The notes beneath the pieces are model-generated. The model saw nothing but the letters and a program-made list of their open reading frames with translations. It was not told where the DNA came from and did not search any database. From contig UQYF01000003.1 in the NCBI GenBank assembly GCA_900545175.1, forward strand, positions 62,001 to 126,000: a stretch of DNA of 64,000 bases, given 5' to 3'. The DNA comes from an uncultured Eubacteriales bacterium (GTDB lineage: Bacteria; Bacillota; Clostridia; Lachnospirales; Lachnospiraceae). A program made the position numbers and the translations under genes. Positions 42,098 through 51,480 of this stretch are shown one piece after another; position 1 is the first letter of the stretch, and each line of letters opens with the position of its first letter.

Positions 42098-43459
42098 TTA
42101 ATTGAGTTCTTTTAACGCTTTTCTAAACTGGAATGAGAATAGTATTGCCGTAAATGTCACAGCAATTATATCAGCAGCCGGTTCCGCCATATATACAGCG
42201 TGCGTCTTGTCTGCAGTATAGATGTGAGGCATTATATATATAAGCGGTATGAGCAGGACGAACTTTCGCATAACAGCGACAATAATTGATGATACTGCCT
42301 TGCCAAGCGAGTTGAATGCCATCTGGCAGGAAATCTGTATTCCGAAGATGAACATGACTGCCATGTATATTCGAAGCGCTGTCTTTGTGAAGGCAATAAG
42401 CTCGGCATCAGGTGTGAACATTCCGGCAAATATCTGTGGGAAGAGCATCACAAGCAGCCATAGTACGAATGAGTAACAAAGGCTTGCCTTTAAGAGAAGA
42501 AAATATGCTTTTTTAACGCGGGAGGTATTTTTTGCACCGTAATTATAGCTCATGATTGGTTGAGCACCCTGTCCAAGTCCCTGCAGAGGAAGCATGGCAA
42601 ACTGCATTACACTGGTTAGAATTGTCATTGCGCCTACCGCAACGTCACCTCCGTATTTTAAGAGAGATGAGTTGAAGCACACAGAGATGATGCTCTCGCT
42701 TGCCTGCATGATAAAGAGTGACAGTCCTAGTGCAAGGCAGGGAAGTATTATTTCCGGTTTAAGCACCAGATTCTGCTTTTTGATACGAAGAGTTGTTTTT
42801 TTACCAAACAGAAATGACAGAACCCATATGCAGGAGCAAGCCTGCGAAATGATGGTAGCCATAGCTGCTCCGGCAGCTCCCATATTAAATGCGAATATAA
42901 ATATTGGGTCGAGAGCTATGTTTACAATGGCACCGATAAGAACGGACAACATTCCTGTTTTGGCAAAGCCCTGCGCAGTTATGAATGTATTCATGCCAAG
43001 AGTGAGCTGTACGAACAGTGTGCCAAGTGCATATATGTTCATATAGCTTACGGCATATTCAATAGTATTTTCGCTTGCGCCGAAGGCAAGAAGCAGCGGA
43101 CGGTTAAAAAGGTACATAACAAATGTAAGTATAACCGATATGATAAGCTGTGTCGTGAAGCAGTTGCCAAGAATCTTTTCTGCCTTTTCCTTGTCTCCTT
43201 TTCCCATCAATATGGATGCGCGCGGAGCACCGCCGTTTCCTACAAGCGCAGCGAAGGCGGATATTATCATAATGAGAGGCATGCATACGCCGACACCTGT
43301 CAGTGCGAGCGAACCGGTTCCGGGAATATGCCCGATATATATTCGGTCGACTATGTTATAGAGCATGTTAATCATCTGAGCGGCAACAGTAGGCACTGCA
43401 AGCTTTACGAGCAATCTGCCTATCGGCTCGGTTGCCAGAAATTCTTTGTTATTGTTCAT
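42098..43459 (-). CDS. MATE family efflux transporter
   Basis: The 453-aa product has about 12 membrane segments in two MatE halves. The N-terminal half has NIVDRIYIGHIPGTGSLALTG and the second half GLGQGAQPIMSYNYGAKN. It differs clearly from the MATE at 20890 and is closer to the MepA/NorM-like multidrug pumps of Clostridia. ATG is preceded by AAAGGAAA on the minus strand. The 43460-43725 gap holds a TATAAT at 43647-43652 that may serve the next gene. Confidence 0.93.
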   Translation of the reverse strand: MNNNKEFLATEPIGRLLVKLAVPTVAAQMINMLYNIVDRIYIGHIPGTGSLALTGVGVCMPLIMIISAFAALVGNGGAPRASILMGKGDKEKAEKILGNCFTTQLIISVILTFVMYLFNRPLLLAFGASENTIEYAVSYMNIYALGTLFVQLTLGMNTFITAQGFAKTGMLSVLIGAIVNIALDPIFIFAFNMGAAGAAMATIISQACSCIWVLSFLFGKKTTLRIKKQNLVLKPEIILPCLALGLSLFIMQASESIISVCFNSSLLKYGGDVAVGAMTILTSVMQFAMLPLQGLGQGAQPIMSYNYGAKNTSRVKKAYFLLLKASLCYSFVLWLLVMLFPQIFAGMFTPDAELIAFTKTALRIYMAVMFIFGIQISCQMAFNSLGKAVSSIIVAVMRKFVLLIPLIYIMPHIYTADKTHAVYMAEPAADIIAVTFTAILFSFQFRKALKELN

Positions 43460-43725
43460 GATTTTTTCCTTTCAGGGATGTATTTGGATTACTTTGACTG
43501 TGAAGCAGCAGTGTAGTCCGCATAAAAATAAGTGCTGAGGTTACATAGGTTTTGGCACTCATATCATTTTATACATTTTACAGTAAAATGGCAAGATAAT
43601 ATAAGCTGTTTAATGTCAGGTTATAAAAATTTTAGATTTGATATGTTATAATAATGTCTGCAAGTATTGTTATGGAAGAGTTAATCTGTTAAAATAAAGT
43701 GATTTTGTGCGAAGGGAGAAGCATT

Positions 43726-44826
43726 ATGGGTACATTTATTCCGGGTGTTGATAGCAATATACATGTATTTGGGCGGGTTGCAAATCTGCAAAAACCGGTT
43801 TTGTTTTGGACCGGAAGTGGAGTCGAATTTTTAATAGACGGAAGTGAGTTGTCCGTAGATTTTATAACGAATTATGAAATCTATGAGCAATGGATAAGAG
43901 TCGAAGTGGATGGATTTAATATGATAAGAACCTCACTTCCTAAAGGGAGAAGTACACTAAACATATACCGCAATATGAACGCAGATAACAAAAGAAGGGT
44001 ACGGATTGTAAAGGAAGTCCAGCCGATGATGGCTGACAGACAGGGATTTCTTATTGTGGATGCCATACACAGTGATGGACAGCTTATGCCCCTTGAAGAG
44101 AAAAAGTATAAGCTTGAATTTATCGGTGACAGCATAACATCCGGCGAGGGACTTGCGGGAGCAAAGGGCATTACTGAGTGGAATTGTGCAATCTTTTCAA
44201 CGCTTGGACATTATGCGGTTACAACCGCTGACAGGTTAGATGCCGATTACAGAATAATATCCCAGAGTGGATGGGGTGTGTGTTCAAGTTGGGATAATGA
44301 CCCAGGACGTGTGCTGCCTAAGTATTATGAGCAGGTATGCGGACTGCTTAGCGGAAAGACACAGCTTGAAGCAGGTGCCGGTGATAAGAATGATTTTACG
44401 TCATGGCAGCCGGATGCAGTTTTAGTTAATTTAGGAACCAATGATGCATTTGCTTTCCAGAGCAAGGCCTGGGTTGATGAGGGCACAGGAGAAACCTTTG
44501 AGCAGAAGCTGAACCCGGACGGAAGCTATGAGGCAGAATCACTTGCAAGATTTGAAGATGCAGTGTATAATTTTCTGGTTGTGCTGCGAAGAGATAACCC
44601 ACATGCACATATTGTATGGCTTTATGGCATGATAGGAAGAACGATGGAGGCTTATATACTTGATGCGCTTAACAGGTACAGGGCTGAGCATTGCGATGAT
44701 AAGGTTTCATATTTACAGCTTCCCGATCTTAAAACTGAATGGATGGGTGCAAACAGCCATCCGGGTGTCATGTCACATCAGGCAGCAGCGGACGTTTTAA
44801 CTGAGTACTTAAGAGAAATATTGTGA
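43726..44826 (+). CDS. Carbohydrate esterase family 2-like SGNH acetylesterase
   Basis: ATG 43726 has AAGGGAG at 43712-43718; the ORF continues further upstream without a better start. The 366-aa product has an N-terminal beta-sandwich (about 1-110) and a C-terminal SGNH hydrolase domain. The nucleophile Ser136 is in GDSITSGEG, the SGNH Asn is in NLGTNDA and the His in NSHPGVMSH. CE2 enzymes remove acetyl groups from xylan or mannan sugars. There is no signal peptide, so it would act on imported oligosaccharides. Confidence 0.85.
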   Translation: MGTFIPGVDSNIHVFGRVANLQKPVLFWTGSGVEFLIDGSELSVDFITNYEIYEQWIRVEVDGFNMIRTSLPKGRSTLNIYRNMNADNKRRVRIVKEVQPMMADRQGFLIVDAIHSDGQLMPLEEKKYKLEFIGDSITSGEGLAGAKGITEWNCAIFSTLGHYAVTTADRLDADYRIISQSGWGVCSSWDNDPGRVLPKYYEQVCGLLSGKTQLEAGAGDKNDFTSWQPDAVLVNLGTNDAFAFQSKAWVDEGTGETFEQKLNPDGSYEAESLARFEDAVYNFLVVLRRDNPHAHIVWLYGMIGRTMEAYILDALNRYRAEHCDDKVSYLQLPDLKTEWMGANSHPGVMSHQAAADVLTEYLREIL

Positions 44827-44938
44827 TGTCGGAAAAGGCATAGATAAATAAGAGATAAGTGATTGCATGGTGTATGGATATCAACCATGCGTTTTGCAAA
44901 AGCTTAAATTAGGAAAATGTTGGAGGTAGTAATAATTC

Positions 44939-45427
44939 ATGGTTAATCAACAAAAAGTTAATGAAAAAATGAAAGGTACAATGCATAGAATACTTGTGAT
45001 TTTTATAATCACTTTGGCCGTCGTCATTGTCGGAAGCTTTGTGTTTATGTATGTGCGAGCACCAAAGACGGCTGACCTTGCCGATTCTAAGCTGTTTGTT
45101 GCTGAAAAAGTATATGAAGCTTCGGAAAAAGTGATAGAGCTGTTTGAAAATTCACAGTTTGATGAGTTAAGAGAGCAGTATTGCAATGAAGAGCTTGCGG
45201 GAAAGATGACAGATGATGTGATTGCAAAGGCTTTTGACAGCTTTGGCGGTGATTTAGGAGCGCGTGTGGAGATATCCAGCAAGGAAGGCTTTGAGGTAAA
45301 GCAGTCGGATGTATACTATGCGATGACGGTATATAAGGTCGAATACGAGAACAATGAGCTTACATATACGATGATGTTCGATACGGATATGAAGCTTGCA
45401 GGTTTTGGTGCAGAACCTAAAAAATAA
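44939..45427 (+). CDS. DUF3887-like membrane-anchored protein
   Basis: The 162-aa product has one N-terminal membrane helix (ILVIFIITLAVVIVGSFVFM) and an outside domain of about 115 aa (AEKVYEASEKVIELFENSQF, ending with beta strands TYTMMFDTDMKLAGF). It matches the DUF3887/NTF2-like pattern. The function is unknown. ATG 44939 has GGAGG at 44922-44926. A Crp/Fnr-type regulator starts 25 bp after its stop. Confidence 0.75.
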   Translation: MVNQQKVNEKMKGTMHRILVIFIITLAVVIVGSFVFMYVRAPKTADLADSKLFVAEKVYEASEKVIELFENSQFDELREQYCNEELAGKMTDDVIAKAFDSFGGDLGARVEISSKEGFEVKQSDVYYAMTVYKVEYENNELTYTMMFDTDMKLAGFGAEPKK

Positions 45428-45452
45428 TGATGGCGTTTGCTATGAGGTAATT

Positions 45453-46127
45453 ATGTTTGATTACACTAAGAGTCTGTTGTTCAAAAAGATAAATGAACCG
45501 GACATAGAGAAAATGTTGAAGTGTTCCATGGCATCACAAAAACAGATTGACGGCGGGGAGGCTGTATTTAGTCAGGATGATAAGCCGGTATTTATCTATC
45601 TTCTTCTTGAAGGGCAGGTAATAATCACAAAATATCTGCCATCAGGGAGAAGGGATATTCTTATGACGGTTGAGCCGGGGGATGTTTTTGGCGAAATTTT
45701 CTTTTTTGGCGAAGAAGAGTATTATTGGTGCGATGCGGTGGCAGTGAAAAATTCCAAGGTACTGATTATTCCCTACTCATTTATATATGGATTTTGTTCT
45801 AATGTATGTGAACATCACAAGCAGCTTGTACATAATCTTCTCGACATACAATCAAGATGTAATCTGCAAATGATGAAAAAGCTTCATATAGTCACGGGCA
45901 CCACACTCAAGCAGAAGCTGGGGCTGTGGATGAATGACCGTATAAATGAGAAGAAGGAGATTAAGCTTGATATGACAAGGGAGGAGCTTGCCGATTATCT
46001 GGGAGCGGCGCGCCCTTCACTGTCAAGAACTCTTACTCAGATGCAGGATGAGGGGATCATATCTATTCATAAACGTGTGATAAGGATAGAAAATCCTGAG
46101 TTATTCGAGGAGCTTTTTGAGGAATAG
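45453..46127 (+). CDS. Crp/Fnr family transcriptional regulator
   Basis: The start is ATG 45453 (MFDYTKSLLFKKINEPDIEK). The 224-aa product has an N-terminal cyclic-nucleotide-binding-like barrel (FIYLLLEGQVIITKYLPSG, EPGDVFGEIFFFGEEE) and a C-terminal winged helix (MTREELADYLGAARPSLSRT). Cysteines are present but do not form the N-terminal Fnr iron-sulfur cluster pattern. The ligand is unknown; relatives respond to oxygen, NO or redox state. It lies 256 bp upstream of the glycyl-radical gene, a plausible target. Confidence 0.9.
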   Translation: MFDYTKSLLFKKINEPDIEKMLKCSMASQKQIDGGEAVFSQDDKPVFIYLLLEGQVIITKYLPSGRRDILMTVEPGDVFGEIFFFGEEEYYWCDAVAVKNSKVLIIPYSFIYGFCSNVCEHHKQLVHNLLDIQSRCNLQMMKKLHIVTGTTLKQKLGLWMNDRINEKKEIKLDMTREELADYLGAARPSLSRTLTQMQDEGIISIHKRVIRIENPELFEELFEE

Positions 46128-46383
46128 AAAAGTAGTTATAATGTATATGGTATTGATGCATGCAGGTGCGGAAATATTCATAAACAATAGAGCATTAAAA
46201 AGAAATTATAAGAGTAAGCATAGCTTGAAAAAGAACTGCTTACGGTTGAATCTGCTTATGCGTTGGGTTTATCAATATTAATTCATAAAAAAAGAATAAA
46301 TTTGGAAAAATGTTGCAAATGTGACATAATTACTTTCTATATGGTGCTATATTGTGAGCATCAAAAGGAAGGAGGTAATTGCT

Positions 46384-46626
46384 ATGACAGCAAGTACAGC
46401 ACAGGTTGACAACCTTATTTCATTATTGGATGGATATGCAGAGAAAGGTGGACATCATCTTAATGTCAATGTACTTAACAGGGAGACTCTTGTAGATGCA
46501 CAGAAGCATCCGGAGAAATATCCACAGCTTACCATCCGTGTATCCGGCTACGCAGTAAACTTTATTAAGCTCACCAAGGAGCAGCAGGATGAGGTTATAA
46601 GCAGAACTTTTCATCAGGCAATGTAA
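46384..46626 (+). CDS. grcA: Stand-alone glycyl-radical domain protein (GrcA/YfiD-like)
   Basis: The 80-aa product matches the C-terminal end of pyruvate formate-lyase: GHHLNVNVLNRETLVDAQKH, then RVSGYAVNFIKL with the radical glycine Gly55. In E. coli, YfiD replaces the oxygen-cleaved C-terminus of PFL and restores activity. This protein is shorter (YfiD is about 127 aa) and consists of little but the radical domain. ATG 46384 has AAGGAGG at 46369-46375. A Crp/Fnr-type gene precedes it. No PFL gene lies in the window. Confidence 0.85.
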   Translation: MTASTAQVDNLISLLDGYAEKGGHHLNVNVLNRETLVDAQKHPEKYPQLTIRVSGYAVNFIKLTKEQQDEVISRTFHQAM

Positions 46627-46716
46627 TGAAATATGTGAAAAGTATATCTGATGAAAAGTTTTACTTTCATATCAGATAATGCAATAGAACATGTAAAGAA
46701 TAGAGAAACAGCGCTG

Positions 46717-46760
46717 AAATGAGGCACTTGCTCACATTCGTGAGCAGGTGCCTCATTTAT
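46717..46760. terminator. Long hairpin after the glycyl-radical gene
   Basis: AAATGAGGCAC-TT-GCTCAC pairs with GTGAGC-AG-GTGCCTCATTT around a 4-nt loop. It is a likely terminator, though the T run is short. Confidence 0.65.
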
Positions 46761-46860
46761 GTTGGGAAAGAGGATTGCTGGTGCATGTGTCCTACTTGAT
46801 ATTTAACATAATCAATGATAAAATTATATAGTTAATATGTGATGTTTAAGACTTAAAATA

Positions 46861-46960
46861 TCCGGCATTCAGATGCCAAAAGATGCTCTGTAAATTTAAT
46901 TGTGTATAATATGTTATACACTTTTAACATAAATTAACATGTTTTGACACCCGAATTCGG
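46861..46960. repeat. Inverted-repeat element, copy 2 (diverged)
   Basis: The right half (ACATGTTTTGACACCCGAATTC, 46938-46957 region) and the inner hairpin GTGTATAATATGTTATACAC match the element at 13032-13140. The left arm is degraded. It sits in the 445-bp gap before the GH5 gene. Confidence 0.55.
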
Positions 46961-47071
46961 TTAGATAAAAAGTGTTTTTATGGAGAAGTGTATGCGGGAT
47001 AAGAGGTTGTCATTATGAAGAATGCAGATTGTATTGTCCGGATGTAAATCACAAATGAAAGGGCAGAGATT

Positions 47072-48313
47072 ATGAGAAAATTAATAAAGCTATTAATATT
47101 GTCTGTGAGCATCATTTTTGTATTAGGATTATGTGCGGCATGTTCTAAGAAAGCGGATAGTGCGCCGGGCATATCCGATACAGAATCGGCGCGGTCTGAA
47201 TCACAGAGGCAGAGTGATGCATCAGGTGAAGAAAATACAGCACAGAATATGACAATAGAATCTGAAAATACGACATATGAGGAGAATGCGCCGCAGAGCG
47301 ATGTGCAGGGTGGGACTGCATCGAAGACTGAGCAGTCATCTTCTGAGGAAACACAGAACGAGTCGGAGTCAGACAGCTCTGAAGAGACAGTTATGGCGGA
47401 CGACACACCATATTCACAGCATGGAAGACTTAGTGTCAACAAAACGACACTCACAGATGAACATGGTGATGCATTCAGGCTTCAGGGTGTGAGTACACAT
47501 GGCATAGGCTGGTTCCCACAATATGTTAATGAGGATACGTTTGCAGAACTTAGAGACTGGGGAGTCAATGCAGTGAGACTTGCCATGTATACAGCGGAGG
47601 GCGGCTACTGCGAGAGCGATGATGCCAATAAGGATAAGCTTAAGACTCTTATCGATACCGGTGTGCAGGCTGCGACAAATCTTGGAATGTATGTGATTAT
47701 AGACTGGCATGTTCTAAATGACCATGACCCTTGGACATATGCAGATGAGGCAGAGAAGTTCTTTGCTGAGATGTCGGAAAAATATAAGGATTACGGCAAT
47801 GTGATTTATGAGATATGCAATGAGCCGAACAGTGGTACTGACTGGAGCAGCGTCAAGTCTTATGCTGAGAAGATAATCCCTGTAATCCGTGAGAAAGCAC
47901 CTGATGCTATCATAATAGTCGGGACACCTACATGGTCACAGGATGTCGACAAAGCAGCGTCAGACCCGATAACAGGATATGACAATATAATGTATGCGCT
48001 TCATTTTTATGCAGATACACACAGGGATTATCTAAGAGACAGGATGAAGGCTGCTATTGACAGCGGACTTCCTGTTATTGTATCGGAATTTGGAATATGC
48101 GATGCATCGGGAAGCGGCAGTAATAATTATGATGAGGGCAATAAGTGGATAGATGCAATGAATGATTATAATGTCAGTTATTTTATCTGGAATCTTTCAA
48201 ATAAGTCTGAGACTTGTGCGCTCATATCGAGCGGATGTGGCAAGCTGTCCGGGTTTGAGGATGAAGAACTGTCAGATTCGGGAAGATGGTATAAGGAGGT
48301 TTTAAGTAGATAA
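47072..48313 (+). CDS. GH5 endo-beta-1,4-glucanase lipoprotein
   Basis: The 413-aa product has a lipoprotein signal (SIIFVLGLCAAC, Cys near residue 24), a Ser/Glu/Asp-rich linker (about 28-110) and a GH5 (subfamily 2-like) catalytic domain. This has RLQGVSTHGIGWFP, the acid/base Glu251 in EICNEPNSG and the nucleophile Glu339 in VSEFGI. The surface-anchored enzyme would cut cellulose or beta-glucan, or the xyloglucan backbone. It is followed by greA and, at 49008, by the GH3 beta-glucosidase gene that could finish the job inside. Confidence 0.92.
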   Translation: MRKLIKLLILSVSIIFVLGLCAACSKKADSAPGISDTESARSESQRQSDASGEENTAQNMTIESENTTYEENAPQSDVQGGTASKTEQSSSEETQNESESDSSEETVMADDTPYSQHGRLSVNKTTLTDEHGDAFRLQGVSTHGIGWFPQYVNEDTFAELRDWGVNAVRLAMYTAEGGYCESDDANKDKLKTLIDTGVQAATNLGMYVIIDWHVLNDHDPWTYADEAEKFFAEMSEKYKDYGNVIYEICNEPNSGTDWSSVKSYAEKIIPVIREKAPDAIIIVGTPTWSQDVDKAASDPITGYDNIMYALHFYADTHRDYLRDRMKAAIDSGLPVIVSEFGICDASGSGSNNYDEGNKWIDAMNDYNVSYFIWNLSNKSETCALISSGCGKLSGFEDEELSDSGRWYKEVLSR

Positions 48314-48394
48314 AGCGGCAGGGTGACTGATGCTTTACGGTCTTTAAAGGACATTGACTATAATAAAATATATTGCAGCAGAGAGGAAGAGAAT

Positions 48395-48898
48395 ATGGGC
48401 GAGAGACTAACGGCGAGCGATGTTAAGAAGATTGAGGAAGAGATAGAATACCGCCGCCTTGTGGAGAGAAAGAGAATACTTAATGATGTTAAGGAAGCAA
48501 GAGCACAGGGAGATTTGAGCGAGAACTTCGAGTACTATGCAGCTAAGAAGGAGAAGAATAGGAATGACGGACGTATCCGCTATCTTGAGAAGATGTTAAA
48601 GTATGCCACGATAGTTGATGACACATCCAAGGATGATGAAGTCGGAATGAATAATACTGTGGATGTGTACTTCGAGGATGATGATGAGACAGAGACATAC
48701 AAGCTTGTCACAAGCATAAGAGGTGATTCCATGAACAATTATATAAGTATTGAATCTCCTATAGGCAAGGCTATCATGGGTCACAAGGTCGGCGACAGGG
48801 TCCAGGTTGTGGTCAACGATAATGTGAGCTATTATGTCCAGATTAAGAAGATTGATAAGACTACTGATGACAGCAATGACAGGATTAAGGAATTTTAA
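48395..48898 (+). CDS. greA: Transcription elongation factor GreA
   Basis: Rescues backtracked RNA polymerase. ATG 48395 has GAGAGGAAGAG upstream; the in-frame start at 48323 is rejected. The 167-aa product has the N-terminal coiled coil with the acidic tip (EARAQGDLSENFEYYAAK) and the C-terminal FKBP-like domain (SPIGKAIMGHKVGDRV). The location between two glycosidase genes is chance or local read-through. Confidence 0.95.
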   Translation: MGERLTASDVKKIEEEIEYRRLVERKRILNDVKEARAQGDLSENFEYYAAKKEKNRNDGRIRYLEKMLKYATIVDDTSKDDEVGMNNTVDVYFEDDDETETYKLVTSIRGDSMNNYISIESPIGKAIMGHKVGDRVQVVVNDNVSYYVQIKKIDKTTDDSNDRIKEF

Positions 48899-49007
48899 GG
48901 TAAGACAGGTATAAAGGCATTTTTGCAGATGGTATCAGGTCTGTTGAACAGACGTAATGAAAAAGTAACATGAACATATCCGGAATATGTTCGGAAAGAG
49001 GATTCTT

Positions 49008-51206
49008 ATGGCAAAAGCGGGTGCAGAAGGCAGCAGGAAAAGGACTGTAAAGGAAAGAGAAAAATATATAATGTCACTTGTAAATCAGATGACCTTGGAT
49101 GAGAAGATTGGAATGATACATGGCGCAGGTCTGTTCAGGACGGCAGCTGTGCCGCGCCTTGGAATACCGGAGCTTCACATGTCGGACGGTCCGATGGGAG
49201 TGCGTCAGGAGTTTGTCGATAATGACTGGAAGAATGTATATGACAGTGATGATACTGTGACCTATCTTCCGTCTAACAGTGCAATAGCAGCTACCTGGAA
49301 CCCTAAGAGGGCAAAAGAATGTGGTGAGGTTCTTGGCACAGAAGCGCGTGGCAGAGGCAAGGATGTTATTCTTGCGCCGGGTATCAATATCAAGAGGACA
49401 CCGCTGTGCGGGCGTAATTTTGAATATATGAGTGAGGACCCATATCTTGTATCTGAGATGACGGTTCCGCTTATAAAGGGAATACAGAAGGCGGATGTAG
49501 CTGCCTGTGTGAAGCATTTTGCGGTAAATGGTCAGGAGACGAACAGACTGTGGGTCGACACTATTGTTGACAAGAGAACTCTGTATGAGATGTATCTTCC
49601 GGGCTTTGACGCAGCAGTACAAAGGGCGCATTCATACTCTATAATGGGTGCCTATAATCTGTTAAATGGTCAGCACTGCTGCGAGAACAGATATCTGCTT
49701 GGTGATATCCTCAGAAAGGAATGGGGCTATGACGGCACAGTAATAAGTGACTGGGGTGGTGTGCATGACACGGTGGCGGCAGCGGAGAGTGAGCTTGACC
49801 TTGAGATGTCTATAACCTTTAATTTTGACGATTACTGTATGGCTAATCCGCTAAAGAAAGCTGTGGAGGATGGAAAAGTAAAGGAAAAGCATATTGATAA
49901 GAAGGTTGCCAATCTGTTAAGGCTTATGTACAGGCTTAAGATGCTTCCGGGCACAGGGGAGAGGAAGAAAGGCTGTTTCCATAGCTTTGAACATATAAAG
50001 GCTGCGAGAAAGACAGCAGAGGAATCGGTTATTCTTCTCAAGAATGATAAGACGCTTCTTCCGTTAAAACTTGATTCACAGGTCGCAGTGATTGGCCGTA
50101 ATGCGACTGCAATCCATTCTAATGGCGGAGGCAGTGCTGAGATTAAGGCTATCTATGAGGTCACACCTTTGAGGGCGCTTATGAATGTGTGCGGTGGTGA
50201 CACGCGTTTTGTGTATGAGCCGGGTTATGTACTGCCGGACAAAGATGACGCACAGGATGAGAGATGGCAGGAGACTTCTCTTGAAAATGCTGGCAGCCGT
50301 AAGGAAGAGAGCGTGGATGAGGCACTTATGGCACGGATAGATGAGTATAGACAAAGAGCTGTAAAGCTCGCAAGGGAGAACAGGCAGACGATTATCTTTG
50401 CCGGGCTTAACCATGATTATGATATTGAGGGCCGTGATAAAAGCACCCTGAAGCTTCCGTATCATCAGGATGAGCTCATAGAGGCTGTCCTTGATGCCAA
50501 CCCTGATACGATAGTGGTCATTATGGGCGGTGCACCTGTTGAAATGCCATGGCTTGAAAAGGCGAAGGCGGTTGTATGGTATTATTATTCCGGACTTGAG
50601 GGTGCGATGGCGCTTGCTGATGTGCTTACGGGCAAGGTTAATCCTTCAGGAAAGCTTCCGGAGACATTCCCTAAGCACACGGAGGACATATATTCTGTCA
50701 AGCTTGGTGAGTTTGGCAAGGAGGACAGGCTTGAGTATAGGGATGGCGTCTTTGTCGGCTACCGCTACTATGTGAGTAACAAGGTTGACACAAATTTCTG
50801 CTTTGGACATGGTCTTTCGTATACGGATTTCTCACTTAAGCATGTAAAGGTGGGGGGTGAGAAGGCTGTGCATGACAGCCACAAGGACAAGTGGGACAAA
50901 AATGACAGAATTGTAGTAAGTGCTGAGCTTGCCAACACAGGAAAAATGACAGGAATGGAGACTGTCCAGCTCTATGTCACACCTCCGAAGGGAAGTGTTG
51001 AAAGACCTGTTATGGAGCTTAAGGGCTTTGAAAAGGTAAAGCTTGCTCCGGGTGAGAAAAAGCATGTGCGCTTTGAGCTTGACAAGAAGGCTTTCTCATA
51101 CTATGACGAGAGCAAGTCTGCTTTTACATACGAACATGGCGAATATATCATAAGTCTTGGAATGAGCGTTGAGGATATAAGACAGACGGTGATGATTAAT
51201 TTATAA
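49008..51206 (+). CDS. GH3 beta-glucosidase (cytoplasmic)
   Basis: ATG 49008 has GGAAAGAGG upstream; an earlier in-frame start at 48987 is less likely. The 732-aa product has a TIM barrel (MSDGPMGVRQEF; KHFAVNGQETNR), the nucleophile Asp in TVISDWGGVHD, an alpha/beta sandwich and a C-terminal fibronectin-III-like domain (TGMETVQLYVTPPKGSVERP). The lack of a signal peptide means it splits imported oligosaccharides. It could act with GH5 and with the GH31 alpha-xylosidase on cello- or xyloglucan-oligosaccharides. Confidence 0.94.
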   Translation: MAKAGAEGSRKRTVKEREKYIMSLVNQMTLDEKIGMIHGAGLFRTAAVPRLGIPELHMSDGPMGVRQEFVDNDWKNVYDSDDTVTYLPSNSAIAATWNPKRAKECGEVLGTEARGRGKDVILAPGINIKRTPLCGRNFEYMSEDPYLVSEMTVPLIKGIQKADVAACVKHFAVNGQETNRLWVDTIVDKRTLYEMYLPGFDAAVQRAHSYSIMGAYNLLNGQHCCENRYLLGDILRKEWGYDGTVISDWGGVHDTVAAAESELDLEMSITFNFDDYCMANPLKKAVEDGKVKEKHIDKKVANLLRLMYRLKMLPGTGERKKGCFHSFEHIKAARKTAEESVILLKNDKTLLPLKLDSQVAVIGRNATAIHSNGGGSAEIKAIYEVTPLRALMNVCGGDTRFVYEPGYVLPDKDDAQDERWQETSLENAGSRKEESVDEALMARIDEYRQRAVKLARENRQTIIFAGLNHDYDIEGRDKSTLKLPYHQDELIEAVLDANPDTIVVIMGGAPVEMPWLEKAKAVVWYYYSGLEGAMALADVLTGKVNPSGKLPETFPKHTEDIYSVKLGEFGKEDRLEYRDGVFVGYRYYVSNKVDTNFCFGHGLSYTDFSLKHVKVGGEKAVHDSHKDKWDKNDRIVVSAELANTGKMTGMETVQLYVTPPKGSVERPVMELKGFEKVKLAPGEKKHVRFELDKKAFSYYDESKSAFTYEHGEYIISLGMSVEDIRQTVMINL

Positions 51207-51334
51207 ATTACACTAATGCAATTTATAGATACAAAATATATAATTTTATAATTGCGAAAATCTGGAATTTATACGATTGATTAGCTTCAAAGCTGTGTTT
51301 TGTAATTTCAGAATTAAATATAAGAATAGAGGCT

Positions 51335-51476
51335 AAGTTTGAAAATGAAATTTTCAAACTATTTATTGTTGGCAGTACTGCCTTGCAGTATACAGGAGCA
51401 TAAGTTTGAAAGAAAAACTTTCAAACTACTTATTGGTGGCAGTACTGCAAGCAATGCTTGCAGTATGCAGGGGTAT
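51335..51476. repeat. Two tandem copies of a hairpin repeat
   Basis: Copy 1 (51335-51401) and copy 2 (51402-51476) share AAGTTTGAAA, TTTCAAACTA, TTGGCAGTACTGC and a CTTGCAGTAT-CAGG ending. Hairpins are TTTGAAAG..CTTTCAAA and GCAAGCAATGCTTGC. Copy 2 ends in the ribosome site of the NUDIX gene. A related copy is at 20445-20540. Confidence 0.75.
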
Positions 51477-51480
51477 AAAA

